NCBI RefSeq assembly: GCF_037975245.1
Contig: NC_092567.1
Span: forward strand, 15,865,876-15,929,875
Source of the DNA: Apostichopus japonicus
Lineage: Eukaryota; Echinodermata; Holothuroidea; Aspidochirotida; Stichopodidae
Length of the DNA: 64,000 nucleotides
Reading direction: 5' to 3'
A model generated the notes under the pieces. It was not told the DNA's origin and made no database searches. It worked only from the letters and a program-made list of their open reading frames with translations. This document shows, piece by piece, positions 20,326 to 35,997 of the stretch (position 1 is its first letter; each line of letters opens with the position of its first letter). Position numbers and translations under genes: made by a program.

Positions 20326-23300
20326 GTGATACCTTGTTATCTTTTATCTGGACCTGAGATCAGGCAATTCCATCACAACTCCCTGCTGAGATGTCCATCG
20401 CTGCTATGTAAACTGTGTTGTGGGAATTGACCATAGCTGCATTTATTGACTGTATACACTAGTGTCTAATGACCAACGGTAGCATGCTGTGTGTGTATTT
20501 CCTGGGATCAATGGTGGTGTCTAACACTTCTGTTACACCTCATTCGAAACTAGATCAGATAACCGGCATCAGACGTTTCTTTGTGCGCGAGTCTTTACCC
20601 CCTTTAAAGGCATGATGGCAATTGGAGATAGCCATCACATTTCAGAGCAGAAAAATATAAGCATATGCCAATCATAGTAAGTATGGTGTACTCAGGCTTC
20701 CCCGGTATGTCAAGAAACTTTTCTATAAAGCTGACCATTAACTTATAAATCTCGTCCATCCATTTTTTCTCAAATCTATACATTTCAGCACCATCTCAGG
20801 ATATCGCTCCTTCTACACAAATTCAGTGTCCAACGAACATGGTGTTTGGAAACTGTAGCTGTCATGGAACTTGTTCAGACCCTTTCGGTTGCCATGGTAA
20901 TTGTGAGGAACCTGAAACTTGCTTTTGCCCGCCAGGAAACTTCTTGATGGACGGGGAGGACTGTGTCCCAATCGAGGAATGTGAATGCTACATTCAAGAT
21001 GTGGGATTCCTCCAAGTAAGCCAAATTTATTACAATAGTTAAGAAAATACCATGTATCATAAGTCTATCATTTGTGTAGGAACACAATCATGCAAAATGT
21101 GTATACCGAGAAGTGACCATTCAGTAGCATAGCCACGAACATAGTAAAATGTTGCAGTTATCAAATGACTGATTCAAAAGTAGAAACAAAAACAAGATGT
21201 TAAAGTGAACATATGTAGTAACGGGCGCAACATATACACAACTGGGTTTTCCAAATAACTATTTTAAGACAAATAGTCACAAAAGGTTGTAGGCCTATAA
21301 TATTTCTTAATAAATATCCAAGTACTAAGTTGTTTCTTCTTAAAAACCTATTCAAAGAGCATAAGAATTTTTCTTTGCGTCTTGAAGCTGTATCTTCGGT
21401 TCTCCAAAGTAAAAGGAGACTGATATATTCAGGAATCAACATGAACTAATCACGCAGCACATTTGAAACAAATCATGTTCACCACGGATTATTCGTAAGC
21501 CCATTGCCAAAAGGGTACGTGTACTATCAAACAAAGCAAACCTATTTTTTATGGTCTCCTTAGAACTTGTGAAGCTAAAATAAAACAATGATTGTGAAAC
21601 CGTCTTCGAACAACACTGGCATATAACCAAAAAAAAAAAATTAGCCAAGAGATTTATGTAGAACCTTTGTGATCTTTGTTATTGACGGTCTCAAGACGCT
21701 AACGGTTGCATCCAATAATTTTGAACTCACTTCATGAGGAACGCTTTTTTAATAAAGCACCTAAAAGAAATTACTGTTTTCTTTCCCTTTTCAGCCAGGC
21801 AAATTCTTTGTAAACAACGACTGCACACAAAGATGTAGCTGCACTCAGGGAAACTTGACATGTGATCACGAATATCGTTGTAGCAACTATGCATCATGTC
21901 AACCAGACAATGGCTCAAATATATGTAGTTGCAATAATGGTTACTATGGCGATGGATTAACTTGCACATTGGCTCTCGATTGCGATGACTACCGTAATGC
22001 AGGATTCACCGAAAATGGTACTTACATCATCACACCGACCAACTGGACAAGCGGTCCATTTGAAGTTTACTGTGATATGGACACCTCTGGTGGCGGCTGG
22101 ACGGTATGAAACGTTTTACATAACAGACTGTTGCTAATGAGGAAAATACAGAATATTGCATTCTTAATTTATTTCTGCGTTGATATCGAAGGTTCTATTG
22201 ATTTAACCTCAATTGAACTGATTAAAATAATTCAAAATTAAGCAACACTGTAAGCAAACTGCTTATCCACTAAAGAGACTGTGTAAGAGAATGTGTAAAT
22301 GTGCCCCCTTCAGCCTCGGAAGAAGATCCTGCTAAGATCGAAACGTCAGGCCCTCTTACTTTGAATTAATTCACACCAAAATAAAAATTACAACAACAAG
22401 AACAACAAAAAACATAAAAAATCGACCATTGATGTAATTTGCCAGCTCTACAAAATCATACCAAATTTGCAAGAAAGTCTCTTATCTGAACTTTTCACTA
22501 AATTTGAGTCGAAATGTTAAAATTTAAATCCCATCTCTTTTTTCTTCTTTTTTTCATTTCTAAGGTATTTCAGCGTCGAATCGACGGATCAGTCGACTTT
22601 TATCTTAATTGGACTGATTACAAAGAAGGTTTTGGAAACGTGAACCATGAACATTGGCTTGGGAATGACAAGTTACATTTATTGACCAATCAGCGAGATT
22701 ACAATCTTCGTGTCGATATGATATCTTCATTAGATGGTCTTAATTACTACGCCGAGTATGAACTCTTCAGGATTGCGAATGAGGACAATTTGTACAGGCT
22801 GACGGATCTCGGTGGCTACTCTGGAAATACAGGTATATAATTCCTTCTTAAAAGTAAATTAAGTGATTCAGTAGTTATGAAATGTTGAATGGGCCTTTTT
22901 TGTTATTTTCCAAATTTTGTAATAAAATCAGTTTTTATTACTTTCTGGAATGGGGGTTCATTTTAACTTTGGAGAGTTACTGTCTGCCTTCGTATATAGA
23001 TATGTTTTTTTTTATATTTTCAAACCTTGGTATTCTGTAAACCTTCAGCAAAATCTATCCTGCTTTATGCAACCTGACGCTGTAAACCCTTCTTCGCACA
23101 AATTTGCCATCTCATCTACTTTGATCATCATGTACCTTTTGGTTTTGTACATCCATCAGCCTTACGGTCTAGCAGGAGTTCGTGACAATTATTTCTTGTT
23201 TACACACGTACACACACCTACCCACATACACACACGCGCAAACACACACGCCTACCCACGCACACACTCATTACTTTTTGACCCCCACTAGTCAAAAGTT

Positions 23301-24500
23301 GTAAGTCAACTTTTCATTATTGTGGCAGTCCATCGAGTTTCAGTACAGAACCTCGGTGGGTGTGGCGTGGATAGCAATGTTAGTGAGAAAAAAAAGATAG
23401 CAAAACATGGTCGATAGAGTGCAACATCTCATACCCAATACAAGACTATGGGCAGGGATAAGATATAAAAAAAAATTCTTTCAAAGGAGAACAGGGACGA
23501 AAAGGCCCGCCGCTAAAGTTGCCCAGTTAGATTTAAGAAAAGTAGTAAATCACACATCAAGGACAGTCCTTACCAAATCAACTACGGGTCCTAGCTTACT
23601 CTCTCTCTCTCTCTCTTTCTCTGACTCTATGGAACTCATTCGTATTTGGTACCAAAACTTAAATTATGTACTCCCGTCATTAACTTTTGGTGAGTAATTG
23701 AGAGTGTAAAAAAAGGTTATTTTAACCCAAGTGCAGAATGACCGTCACAGTTGTGTGAAGCTCATTTTTTGGTATTCGTTCCTTTTCACTATATGTGTGT
23801 AGTTCTGAGTTTGATCTAAATATGTGAAGGACACTTTTAATTATGTCCATTCTAGATGGAACATTGTTTAGTTCCCAAAGATGAAACAAAAGCAACGCAA
23901 GGCTTTACGATAAGCAATGACATACTATTTAGACCCTGACATATATTTTATTAGACAAAACAAATAGATAAAAGCATCATGTTGTACATAGAAGTTCCCT
24001 ATACTAAGTCCTACGGAAAGTAGATAGGATATTACATTTAAAACAATTGAAGCTACGACGTGGACCATTGTCTTTTTTTTTTTGGGGGGGGGGGGCTTAG
24101 TTCATATCTTAGAAAACAGAAGAGGAATAGCGGTTGGCCAAACATTTGATTTCTTTATGAAACACTGAAAATTGTTATATTTTAAATATGTGTTTGTAAT
24201 ACTTTTTTTTTGTCTATTTGTGTATTTTTTTTTCTTTCAGAAGGAAATTCGATGTTATGGGCCAACAATCAAGCTTGGTCCACAAAGGACCGCGACAATA
24301 ATGTTGAACACATGGACACTTATCGTGAATGCGCAGTGAGGAATCACGGAGCGTATTGGTATAGTATTTGCGGCGACTTCAATCCTAATGGCTTATATAA
24401 CGGATCCGGTCCTGCTAGCCTCTTTTGGAATAAGATACCTGAAAGTAATTTCAACAATTTAAAGTTTCTAGAGATGAAGATAAGACCAGCGAGAAAGTAA
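16526..24500 (+). CDS. Secreted TIL-EGF-fibrinogen domain protein, copy 2 (411 aa, six exons)
   Basis: Exons are 16526-16607, 19729-19818, 20789-21015, 21795-22103, 22565-22832 and 24241-24500, with the same phases and lengths as copy 1 except one extra codon in the last exon. The architecture is the same: signal peptide (FGAILTTVIYLCSIVES), TIL domain, VWC/EGF-like stretch, fibrinogen-related domain with DMDTSGGGWTVFQRR, STKDRDN and the GAYWYSIC cysteine loop. Against copy 1 I count 2, 2, 5, 5 and 2 amino-acid changes in exons 1-5, but 24 substitutions plus an inserted Asn in the 85-codon exon 6. The framework residues of exon 6 (CAV, GAYWYS, CGDFNPNGLYNGSG, FLEMKIRPAR) are kept. It is therefore an intact paralogue with a changed binding end rather than a decaying copy. 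Confidence 0.88.
16799..16868. repeat. TA array, intron 1 of copy 2
   Basis: About 65 bp of TA repeat follows TTTTTTACG. Copy 1 has only ACGTATATATAAG at this place (5271-5282), so the array expanded after the duplication. Confidence 0.85.
17252..17380 (+). mobile_element. Solo LTR (129 bp) in intron 1 of copy 2
   Basis: The element begins TGTTACATAC, ends ATATTACA, holds an AATAAA, and is flanked by the 5-bp duplication ATATT (17247-17251 and 17381-17385). Copy 1 has the uninterrupted empty site GTCATATTCAACCCG. The very short LTR recalls Copia/GalEa or TRIM elements. Family assignment and strand are inferences. Confidence 0.7.
17834..19689. mobile_element. Compound nest of hAT-like elements in intron 1 of copy 2
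   Basis: An outer element starts CAGGCGCGTAGCGAGG and ends near 19689 (copy 1 right end CTTGGCTACGCGCCTG at 6511). Inside it sits a 17874-19414 element. Hairpin cores occur at 17921-17960 and 19461-19502. CT-rich, GT and TA runs account for the remaining open frames. No transposase frame is visible. Confidence 0.55.
17874..19414. mobile_element. TIR element with 5-bp target duplication
   Basis: The terminal repeats CAGGGGCGTATCCAGG and CCTGGATACGCGCCTG match at 15 of 16 positions. The flanks are GAAAC at 17869-17873 and GAAAC at 19415-19419. It belongs to the same terminal-repeat family as 29651-30981, which also has a 5-bp duplication. It is non-autonomous. Confidence 0.7.
20284..20605. mobile_element. 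TA run plus truncated TTAA-MITE, intron 2 of copy 2
   Basis: A short TA array (20284-20320) runs directly into the interior of the MITE seen whole at 7546-7938. The right end (GCGAGTCTTTACCCCC) is retained. The left terminal repeat is missing here. Confidence 0.65.
22265..22395 (+). mobile_element. Penelope-like 3' end fragment in intron 4 of copy 2
   Basis: This is the paralogue of 9655-9790. It contains GGAAGAAGATCCTGCTAAG followed by ATCGAAACGTCAGG, the hammerhead-like block discussed for the other copies. Confidence 0.5.
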
Positions 24501-25258
24501 GAAATGGAGTACTGATGCCTACGGTATCTCTTTTACAAGGGTAAATTCACGTACAGTTATTGATTATGAGCTACATGGGAGATATAAAGACAAAACGATT
24601 TGATCATTGAATTATCAGTCGGTTTTCTCTCACGTATCGGCAGCATTTCATTTCTTATAATGTAATATTTATATTGTTTTATGGTTGGCATTGAGTCTTA
24701 CTTTAACATTTGATTGCTTGATTTGTGACCGAAAGAAGCAAACTGTCATCAGCAAACGGTTTATACTTGAGGGTCATCTCCAAATCGTTTTTGAAACAAC
24801 ATCATCAATTTCTCATCGGAGACTATCATACGCGAAAGGAGTGTGGAGCATATCACGCAAAGATGCAAGCGATATTATCGCGGGAGGCGAAAGGAGACAC
24901 TTCATTAAATGGGCGAGAGCTTGTTCAGTCCATCTCAATATCATGTTCTTTACTCAAGACAGTGTTGTCTAAATGTAACTGTATATACTTCTTGACTCGT
25001 TCAACGGTATAGGTTGTCTGTAATGTCATCATGATCGATGTTCTTTATATTTTGAGCCTTACTTTACTAGTGCAGTGTTCTTGATTGGAGTGGTTTGCCG
25101 TTTGGTTGTTCTCATCAATATGTATGTCTGCAACTAATGCAATTTTCTCACTGGAAATATTATTTGTAAATTATGAAGAAAACAAAGACATGATTAAATC
25201 TCATCTCACTTGTCACGATGACATTGTTAACTCAGATATTGATAGGTGTATTCATGAA

Positions 25259-25264
25259 AATAAA
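25259..25264 (+). terminator. Candidate poly(A) signal for lectin copy 2
   Basis: AATAAA lies at the place matching the copy 1 signal at 13186-13191, about 760 bp after the stop. Confidence 0.35.
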
Positions 25265-25880
25265 ATAAAATGTATATGGGTACAACATATACCCACGACA
25301 CAAGTAATGCTAAGAATATGGCTGGTACCGAAAATTAAAAAATCAATCAATTCCAGCATTTTTATAAAACAATCCCATTTAGTAATCTTAATTTTCCATT
25401 ATATCATCTAGTTTTAACGTTCCTGTGTTCTCCAGTTACATATTAATAATTGTAACAACACCATACATTGGTCATATTAACTAAACACCAATAATTGTTT
25501 GATTATACATACATTTGCACGTAATATCTAACGTAAATTTTTCATGTTTATTGTAATGTTATCACTAATAGATTTTAAGCTATATGTGAAGAATTAAACA
25601 TATGTTGAATCCCAAACGAACGGAATTTTTGGATGGTTTTAAGTTGTTACATCTGATATCCTCGTGCAAATCCCTAATTTGTAGGTTTGATATGTATCAT
25701 TACAGTGTATGTTTGTATAACCTTTTTTTAAATTAATGTGAGACTTGTCATAATTAAAGGAGATGTTTACCACAATTAAGTGTTGTCATCATTTAGTGAT
25801 ATATTTATTTAGATGCGAGGGCCCGTTAAATTAGCTATACATGGAGCTGCTCGACAAACAGTGCTGTTCGTAACTTGCAA

Positions 25881-26799
<919 letters not shown>

Positions 26800-28727
26800 T
26801 TTATATAGCGCATAATCAGCAAAGCTGCTCAAAGGGCTTTACAAATGTAAAACCTAAACACAAATAGTAACAAAAACCTAAATATTAAATATATAGAACC
26901 AATAAGGCACAAAATGTAGAAGCCTAAAGCAACAATATAAAAAACACACGTACTATACGATAATAATTAAAGTCCTAAACGCATATAGTCCATAAACAAA
27001 TTCAGAAATATGTAAATAGTAAAATAGCTTTAAACAAAGAATACACAAAAGATTAAAACGTAGTTAATTATTAAATATAAAGAAGTATCAGAAACTATAG
27101 TACAATAAGACAAATATTGTAAAAGCTTAAAACAAATAGCAATAAACACCGGGGCCCAATACTTAACGATAAAAAATAGAACCTTAAACGTAGTAAAAAA
27201 AAAAGAATATGAATTAAGTAATAGTTCCAAACGTAGTATGCATATTTGAATTAAAACACAGTATATTACACAGTAAAAGCGAGTCTTAAATAGTAAGTTT
27301 TCAAAGCAGTCTTAAATGTGGTAAGAGAACTGCATACACGCACTGAGTTAAGACGTTCCATAATCTGGGAGCGCTGACTGAGAATTAAGGCTCTGTCGCC
27401 GGTCTTGAATCTTATTCTCTTCTCCTTGAGCAATTCCTGTGATGATGACATAAGAGTTCTGCTAGGTTTGTACGGTGTATGTAGACAAGACAGGCAGTTG
27501 GGGCGATACCGTGCAGAGCTTTGCAGGTGAGTAGGTTAGATTTGAACTTCACTCGAAAATCTATTGGTAGTCAATGCAGTGGTGTGACATGGTCTCTTTT
27601 CCTTTCCTTACAACTATACGAGCAGCATTATTTTGAACAAGTTCCAGGTTGCGATTTGCAGAGTTGGTGAGTCCTAAGAGCAGGCTATTTACATAATCCA
27701 GACGGGACGAGATGAAAGCGTTGACCAATGTAGCAGTGGCATCACGAGTCAGAAATGGACGGATATGTGATAACTGGCGGAGATGTGAGTAGCACGTCCA
27801 TACAACACTGTCAATATGGGGGGAGTGGGGGACCATGCCTAATTCTAAAACAGCTCCTATGTTACGGGCTGATACACTTGCAGCCACCTTTGTAGTTCCT
27901 ATTGTAGTTTCTGTGATGTGTGACAGAACCTTTTTTTGTGTACTTACCTTTACAGATAATTAGAAATTCGGGTTTTAGCATCATTCAATTTCAGGTGGTT
28001 GTCTGTCATCCATTCGCGTATTTCTGAGATCGCGCTATCCTTTGGATTACATGAAACATATAACTGCGTGTCGTCAGCATACATGTGTATGTTAATTCCG
28101 TGTTTCTCTGTAATTGCAAACAGTGGAGATGTATACAATGGATACATGTATGGACCCATCACCGAACCCTGGAAAGCCTGTCAGTAAGTCCTTACTAGCT
28201 GAAGACTTGCCATTTATCACAACTTACTAGGTACGTTGTTTCAAATAGGACACATGAGCCATGAACGTGTGGTACATGTGACTGCAAACGATTCAGTAAG
28301 ACGGTGTAGTAAAAGATCTTGATGTATAGTGTCAAACGCTGCACTTTGATCAAGCATCACTAAGAACACGCAATGATTTCTGTCCAAGGTACATTGTAAG
28401 TCATTGGTTATTTTAACAGGTGCAGTCTCAGTACTGTGATGCTTCCTGTATGCTGACTGATTTTGTTCATACAAGTCATCCAGCTCCATATGTTCATGTA
28501 CTTACCCCACAACCACTTTCTCAACTAGCTTAGACACGTTAGGAAGATTGCTGACCGGTCGGTAGTTCTTGTAATCCTCGCGATCGAGCGTGGGTTTCTT
28601 GATAATTGGTGTAACAGAGGCCGACTTAAGCGACAGAGGAACACATGATGAACCAAGAGATATATTCACTAGGCGATTGAGTATGGAAAGTAAACAGTCT
28701 ATTATTTCCTTTAATAGAGATGTAGGT

Positions 28728-29069
28728 CAGTGGCGTAGCCAGAGGGGGGGGGGGGGCAGGGGACAATGCCCCCCCATTTGCTTTGTGCTACAGTCTTGCC
28801 CCCCCCCCCCAAATGAAATCCAGTGATGTATTCAAAATACTTCTTTTTTACATTTTTTCGAGTTCTAATCACAAGTATTCATTACCTTAGGGCTCATGTT
28901 TATACTTCATATAAGGTCAGAACTTGGTAATCAGACCGAGATATTACACATTTTGGGCCTTCATCTTACCCACATTTCTTGGTAATTCCTACCATCAACC
29001 ATCACGGGGTTGCCCACCCCCTTAAGAAAATTCTTGCCCCGCAACAACAGCATGCTGGCTACGCCACTG
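28728..29069. mobile_element. hAT-like MITE in the L2
   Basis: A 342-bp element has exact terminal repeats CAGTGGCGTAGCCAG / CTGGCTACGCCACTG and a perfect 8-bp target duplication ATGTAGGT (28720-28727, 29070-29077). G- and C-runs lie just inside the ends. There is no coding capacity. Terminal CAGTGGCG and 8-bp duplications are typical of hAT. Confidence 0.9.
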
Positions 29070-29087
29070 ATGTAGGTATTGGGTCTA

Positions 29088-29335
29088 CCCAGCAAACACA
29101 AAAACGTTTTTAAAACGTTTTAAAACGTATTATAACGTTATTTGTGGTGTAATAAATATGTCACGTAAACGTTTTCAGGCTATTATTTCAAACATTTTTC
29201 GTCAAAACATTTATATAACATCAATATCTCATATAAACGTTATGCCGACGTTGTTATAACACCACATTTAACGTTATGAAAACATATATAGAGGCTCTTT
29301 AAAAAATGTTATGATAACGTGTTGTGTTTGCTGGG
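29088..29335. mobile_element. TA-flanked MITE with AACGTT-rich interior
   Basis: A 248-bp element has terminal repeats CCCAGCAAACACAA and TTGTGTTTGCTGGG, flanked by TA on both sides. The interior is rich in AACGTTTTAAAACGTT-like palindromes. The TA target fits the Tc1/mariner superfamily. It is inserted in the L2 11 bp beyond the duplication flanking the previous MITE. Confidence 0.8.
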
Positions 29336-29650
29336 TATGCTGCTGGTCTTGGAATTGCCAGACATGATGATCTTTATCACCTCTTCGTGCGTGGTTGACC
29401 GGGGAAAAAAACGACAACGGCATGACATTCTCGGGCAGGGTGATGACTGTGGGTAGTGTTGACAGGTAAAAATGGTTGACTAATTTTGAATATCTTTTCC
29501 GCAAAAAAAAGTCTGCGAACTGATATTCAAGAGCGGAATCGTCACCGATATAGAGTGAAGTATTTGCTCACTGCTATTCTGCTTTAACTCAGTTGTCAAT
29601 AATCTTTAAAGATGTTTTTGATCACTCTTATTATATTCAATTTCCCTTTG

Positions 29651-30981
29651 CAGGGGCGTATCCAGGATTTTCCAATAGGGGGGGGGGCGCCAGGCATGAA
29701 TGATCGCCGTCCTGGGGGATGGGTCTAAGGGGAGGGGTGTACAATTTTTGCTTTCAAAGAAGGGCTGAAATGCAAAATGGTGTCATATGCATGGGCGGCG
29801 ATCCGTACTTCCGAGTGGGGGGGGGATATGACCTTGTTGACTATCTAAGCGTAGCGCCACCATGAGTTGGCGCGAAGCGTCCAAGAAAATTTTGGGATTA
29901 ACAAACCCTCTAGATGGCCGGAAACGGCACTTCCCGAGGTTTCCAAGCGGCATATACCCAACTTTAAAATAGGGATGTCATGTCCGAAATATCTCATAAT
30001 CAGGATCCAAAATACTATTTTTTTTAATTTCGGGTGTTATTTTGGGAAAATTGCCCCTGTCAATCTTGTTTCAGGCGCAACGTTAGAATGTTCGAGAGCT
30101 CTGTTATATTATTCGATGAAGAAAATGGCCTCATGCAGGCTATTATAGGCCTATACACATGCAATACACAATTACACATAGTTACATTCCTAGGTACCGA
30201 CTGCTAGGGCATCCAGGTGAAACGTGTATTAAGCATTACCCTGGTTACATGAGATTCTCAGCTGTTCGAGGGAACATGTACGTATGTAGGCCTACTATAG
30301 GGCCTATATGAATACTATGAGGGTGCATATATGTACTATATCAATACCGTGGGCGCAATAATACATTTTGTTGTTATAGGGCCAATGAAGCCTACAGTCA
30401 ACTAGTTTTGCTTTATAAAGACGCTTTATTTGAAAAGATCGCACTGCGTTTATGGTAGGCGAGAAATGAAGCTAAAAAAGAGCCGTACATTAACGAAGAT
30501 GCATAAATGTAGGCATGAAAATATTCTTATCCCTGGCATTTGGTGGGGGGGGGGATATGGTGCATTACATCCCCTCCACCCATTTTCATGGGGGGATATA
30601 TCCCCCCTCCACCCAGGATCGCCGCCCATGGCCATATGTGATCCATTTTTCGACCTTAATAATAAGCAACATTTCCAGTAAATATGGACACAAAATGCAC
30701 AATTTAGTATGGCTGGCATGTCATTTAGTGTTTATAGTGATAATACAAACACAATTACCATCTATGTTTCTAAAACTATTATGCCGCCGAACTTCGCCAG
30801 AACCTTTTTTTGGCAAACAAAAAATAAAGCATACGGGAGGGGGGGGGGTTGAGCGATCACCGACATCTCACATAAAGGTCGTCATCAATTTTTTTTTTTT
30901 TTTTTTTTGCTAAACTTTTTTTTTTGGTGACGGCCAATAGGGGGGGCGCGCCTGTTGCGCCCCCCCCTGGATACGCCCCTG
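29651..30981. mobile_element. TIR element with 5-bp target duplication in the L2
   Basis: The ends are CAGGGGCGTATCCAGG and CCTGGATACGCCCCTG (exact inverted repeats), flanked by CTTTG at 29646-29650 and 30982-30986. It is the same family as 17874-19414. About half its length is a second element nested at 29790-30630. It has no transposase frame. Confidence 0.85.
29790..30630. mobile_element. Nested 841-bp element with hairpin core
   Basis: The terminal repeats CATGGGCGGCGATCC / GGATCGCCGCCCATG are flanked by GTCATATG (29782-29789) and GCCATATG (30631-30638), an 8-bp duplication with one change. The hairpin core is at 29841-29880. A second copy at 34512-35997 has nearly the same length once its own insertion is removed (840 bp). 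Confidence 0.85.
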
Positions 30982-31550
30982 CTTTGTTAGTATTTAGATT
31001 TAGCTGATTTACATAACATATTGTAGTTGTTCCTGTGATGTCGTACACTATCTAGGTGAACAGAGAGCCCATTCGCTTTCCATCGTCGTTCTGATTGACG
31101 GCGTTTTCGACGAGTATCAGCCAGCTCCTCAGTGAACCACGGAGAGTGCTCCCTGATGACCACCTCCCTGGTAGTAAACTAATGGGGGCATGGGAGTCTA
31201 GGATATCTGACATAGCAGTAATGTAGAGACTTACCAAGTCTGTGATAGTATCTGGTGGTGATGTTACTAACGGCCTGTTCATGACACCTCAGTGCTTTTA
31301 GTTTCTCTTTATCAATGTTCTTAATACATCTATTCTGGGTTATTCTCTTTGGTGCAGCAGGATTGTCAACATGACATGTATTAATGATTGAATAGTGATC
31401 AGACAGAGAGGGTGGCTTACACGTTACCTTGGCGACTAGGTTTTCATTTGATCTTGTGATCACCAGGTCAAGTGTGTGACCTTGTATATGAGTCTTTATG
31501 TGTTGGTTTAGATTCAGGCTGAAGAGAAGGTCCATGAACTTGACCGCATC

Positions 31551-32430
31551 CAGGGACGTTGCCAGGGGAGGGGGTGGGCCAGGGGAGAGACTGCTCGCCC
31601 CTTTCAGTGTCGAAAAAGGTTACAAACTGTCGTTTTTCTATCATGCTATTTTGTCAGTGCTCTTTTGATCTTGAATACTCGTCAGCTCCGTTCACTCTAT
31701 TATAATCGTAGTAACATTCAGGCCTACTGATTCAGCTACTTACTTAGTCTAGCAGATGCAATTAGCTAAATTTAGCCTATAGCCTATTGCAAGCCTACAG
31801 TTGGCCACTGCGTAATAACATACATATTGCCTACATAACTGCACTCGATGGAGTGTCACGAACCGTATGCACAACGACTTCGACAACGTTCGTTCTCATC
31901 CATTCTATGATTCGTCCTAAGTTGTTGTACGAACATCATGTTATGAAGCTAATATAGCAATCGTATGTGATGCGCGCTTCCTGTAAATAATTATTACACT
32001 GCTAATACACTGCGATAACGATATTTGTTTTTAGGCCACAGCACATCTGGCCGTCTTTCAAAATATGAAAGTTTAAATTGTCCATCAGTTAAGTAAGTCA
32101 AATGTATTAAAGTCCAGACATTGGACAATAAACAAGAATCATCCTACTGGAAAAATTGTAAAAGAGCACTTTGTTTGTCTTTCTGATAGGCTATAATATG
32201 TTAAAGAACATGTAAAAGAATTCAAACAGGAAACAAAATCTGCTGATAATATGATATCACATGATAATAATGAAACTGGCAAAACATTGCACCAGATCGC
32301 ATCTATAAGGACCTTCAATTGTTCAAAAATATCTCAAAGGGGAGAGGGACAGCCCCTCCCTTTAGACCCCTCCCCAATATCAATCGCAAAACGTGCTCCC
32401 CTCCCTTTCAAATTCCTGGCTACGTCGCTG
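31551..32430. mobile_element. hAT-like element (880 bp) in the L2 endonuclease region
   Basis: The terminal repeats are CAGGGACGTTGCCAGG and CCTGGCTACGTCGCTG (2 mismatches). The 8-bp duplication is ACCGCATC (31543-31550) / ACCGCGTC (32431-32438), differing by one transition. The L2 endonuclease frame resumes across the insertion. No transposase is recognisable inside. Confidence 0.85.
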
Positions 32431-32960
32431 ACCGCGTCTGAATTATTTTGCTCACCCATATTGAAATTAAAATCACCAAGAACTATTCCCGCAGGTGTTA
32501 ATCGACTATCGATATAGTCCTGTATATGTTCCAGAAACAATGGTGTCGGGTGACTGTGTTTACCTCCACTTGGCGGCCGATACAGAACAGCTACACGTAG
32601 ACAGTCATTACGAGTTGACATATCAATCTCAATAAGGTCAAACGATGAATATGACACTTTCTGATTAGAACACTTTTATCCAGACTTATAAACAATTAAC
32701 AGCAACATCACCACCCTTCCCCGGTGTCCTTGGGACATGATCCAACTTAAATCCATTTGGCGTCAACTCTTTGCATATAATATCATCACTTACGCCAATA
32801 CGCCCCCCCCCCTCCCGTCAACCATGTTTCTGTGATACCCCAAAACGTCAATATGTTTCTTCAATGAAATCACGCAGCTTCAGAGATTTGTTTTTATCTG
32901 ACCTGGCATTGATATATCCAAAAGCGAGCTTGTTCTGTTCTTTCTTCCTTTCCAGTTAAG

Positions 32961-34337
32961 TGTATCTTTACAGTGTTGTTGATTTCATTCAGCGGTAGTA
33001 GACATTTAGCTATAGAATTCTATACTGTTTGTTATTCGCAGAGATATATTCCTTTCACCATACTCAGCAGATAATCCCTTTCCCCTATATGGCCTACTAT
33101 ACATTGGTCGACCTCGCGAGAGGTCCTACGGGGGATAATAAGATTGTTTTTTTTTTTTTATAGAATAGACGCTTTTTTCTTGGGAAAGCTGTCTATTGTT
33201 CAGTCATGGAGTTGCTGGTAAGTCTTACGTAATCACATTGTATAGAAGCCATTAACATACACTACAACATGAAGGTATACGTTTGTTTACCAAATGCAGA
33301 GGGATCAATACGGAGAAAACGTGATTAATTTAGTACGAGCTGAGGTTATAACGTGGATTAGTGTAGTCAAGGGTTTACTAGTATACATGAATGTATACAA
33401 CATCATGTGAGTAACTGATATTAAAGATGTATTTAACTTGGACGTTAAGTTTGCGACCACCATATTTGAGTTTTCAGACATACGTGTTGAATTCCCAACT
33501 CTCAAATTGCTATGGGGTTACCAGTGATTTCTATAAAGAAAGTGGCGAGGGGTGATAAAACTAATGATTAATTATACTTGTGAAAAGTACTGATATCGTC
33601 AATTGGTATCAATGTGTCATGGTCTAATAATATACGAACACGGGCTGCCCTTGATTTTTCAATCACTTGATCTCATTTCACGCCAACGTGACGTTATACA
33701 CACCGAAGAGTTACACATATAGCGTTTGTCAAATGTCATTCGCCGGAGGAAAATGAGAGGTCCGACCAAACAGCATTTTGGTGTTGTAGTTTTGTCGTTT
33801 ATTTTTAATGGCCTAATTAATAAAAGAAATAGTAGCGTTAATTAATTTAAAAGAACATTGATTTCAACCATTTCATATTTTTCAGTCCCGTTCAGTCTGT
33901 TTTTCTTCACACGGTTGGGCAGTGCTTGAATTTCTATAATCTTTAATCTTGAATTCCTCCCACACTACCCTCTCAAAACCATTCAACCTTGCTATTGTAG
34001 TAAAACTCCCTCTACTTGACAAATGGAATGCCACTAGAGCTGTGCGCTGTATAAAACTCAGTAGTGCATCTTCGAAAGCGTTACTTCTTGAATCAACAGT
34101 CAAGGAACCAGGACATCGAACGAATCGAAAGGTATGTCGACATTTGATTTTACAGTTCACTATATCCCTACGCTGTGAATCTGCGTTGATGGGAGTATAC
34201 TTCTATATCAACTAAGCAATTCGGGTCAGGTTGATGGAAAAATTATGACCATTTTTGGAATTAAAACGTAGGCTATGAGATAAGGTTATTTTGAAAAATG
34301 CTACTTCTCTTCTTAATAAAAATACTTTCCACAATCA
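32961..34337. other. Intergenic, no gene recognised
   Basis: Upstream of the oxidase gene I see no domain-bearing frame. A short ATG-containing stretch at 33206-33217 followed by GTAAGT at 33218 could be a 5' exon of the oxidase transcript: it would join in frame to the acceptor just before 36342. This is unsupported beyond the splice consensus. Confidence 0.4.

Positions 34338-35997
<1,660 letters not shown>

Larger units (their letters stand above)
26797..32960 (-). mobile_element. L2-clade LINE, degenerate and heavily interrupted
   Basis: Minus-strand fragments in the right order match an L2-type ORF2. There is an endonuclease (ITETWL-like region near 32800, VLYRPPSGG and VLGDFNFNMGE at 32657-32434, HTLDLVITRSN and SLSDHYSI at 31535-31380). 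Next come HSPWFTEELADTRRKRR near 31120, a reverse transcriptase start (SVTPIIKKPTLDREDYKNYR near 28590) and the catalytic MYADDTQLY near 28080. The C-terminal part is at 27887-27266. The 3' end has GCGCTATATAAATATT and the AAT tail. Stops and frameshifts make it dead. Subtracting nested elements leaves about 3.3 kb of LINE sequence. Its 3' end is shared with 13987-14181, so the insertion predates the lectin duplication. Confidence 0.85.
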
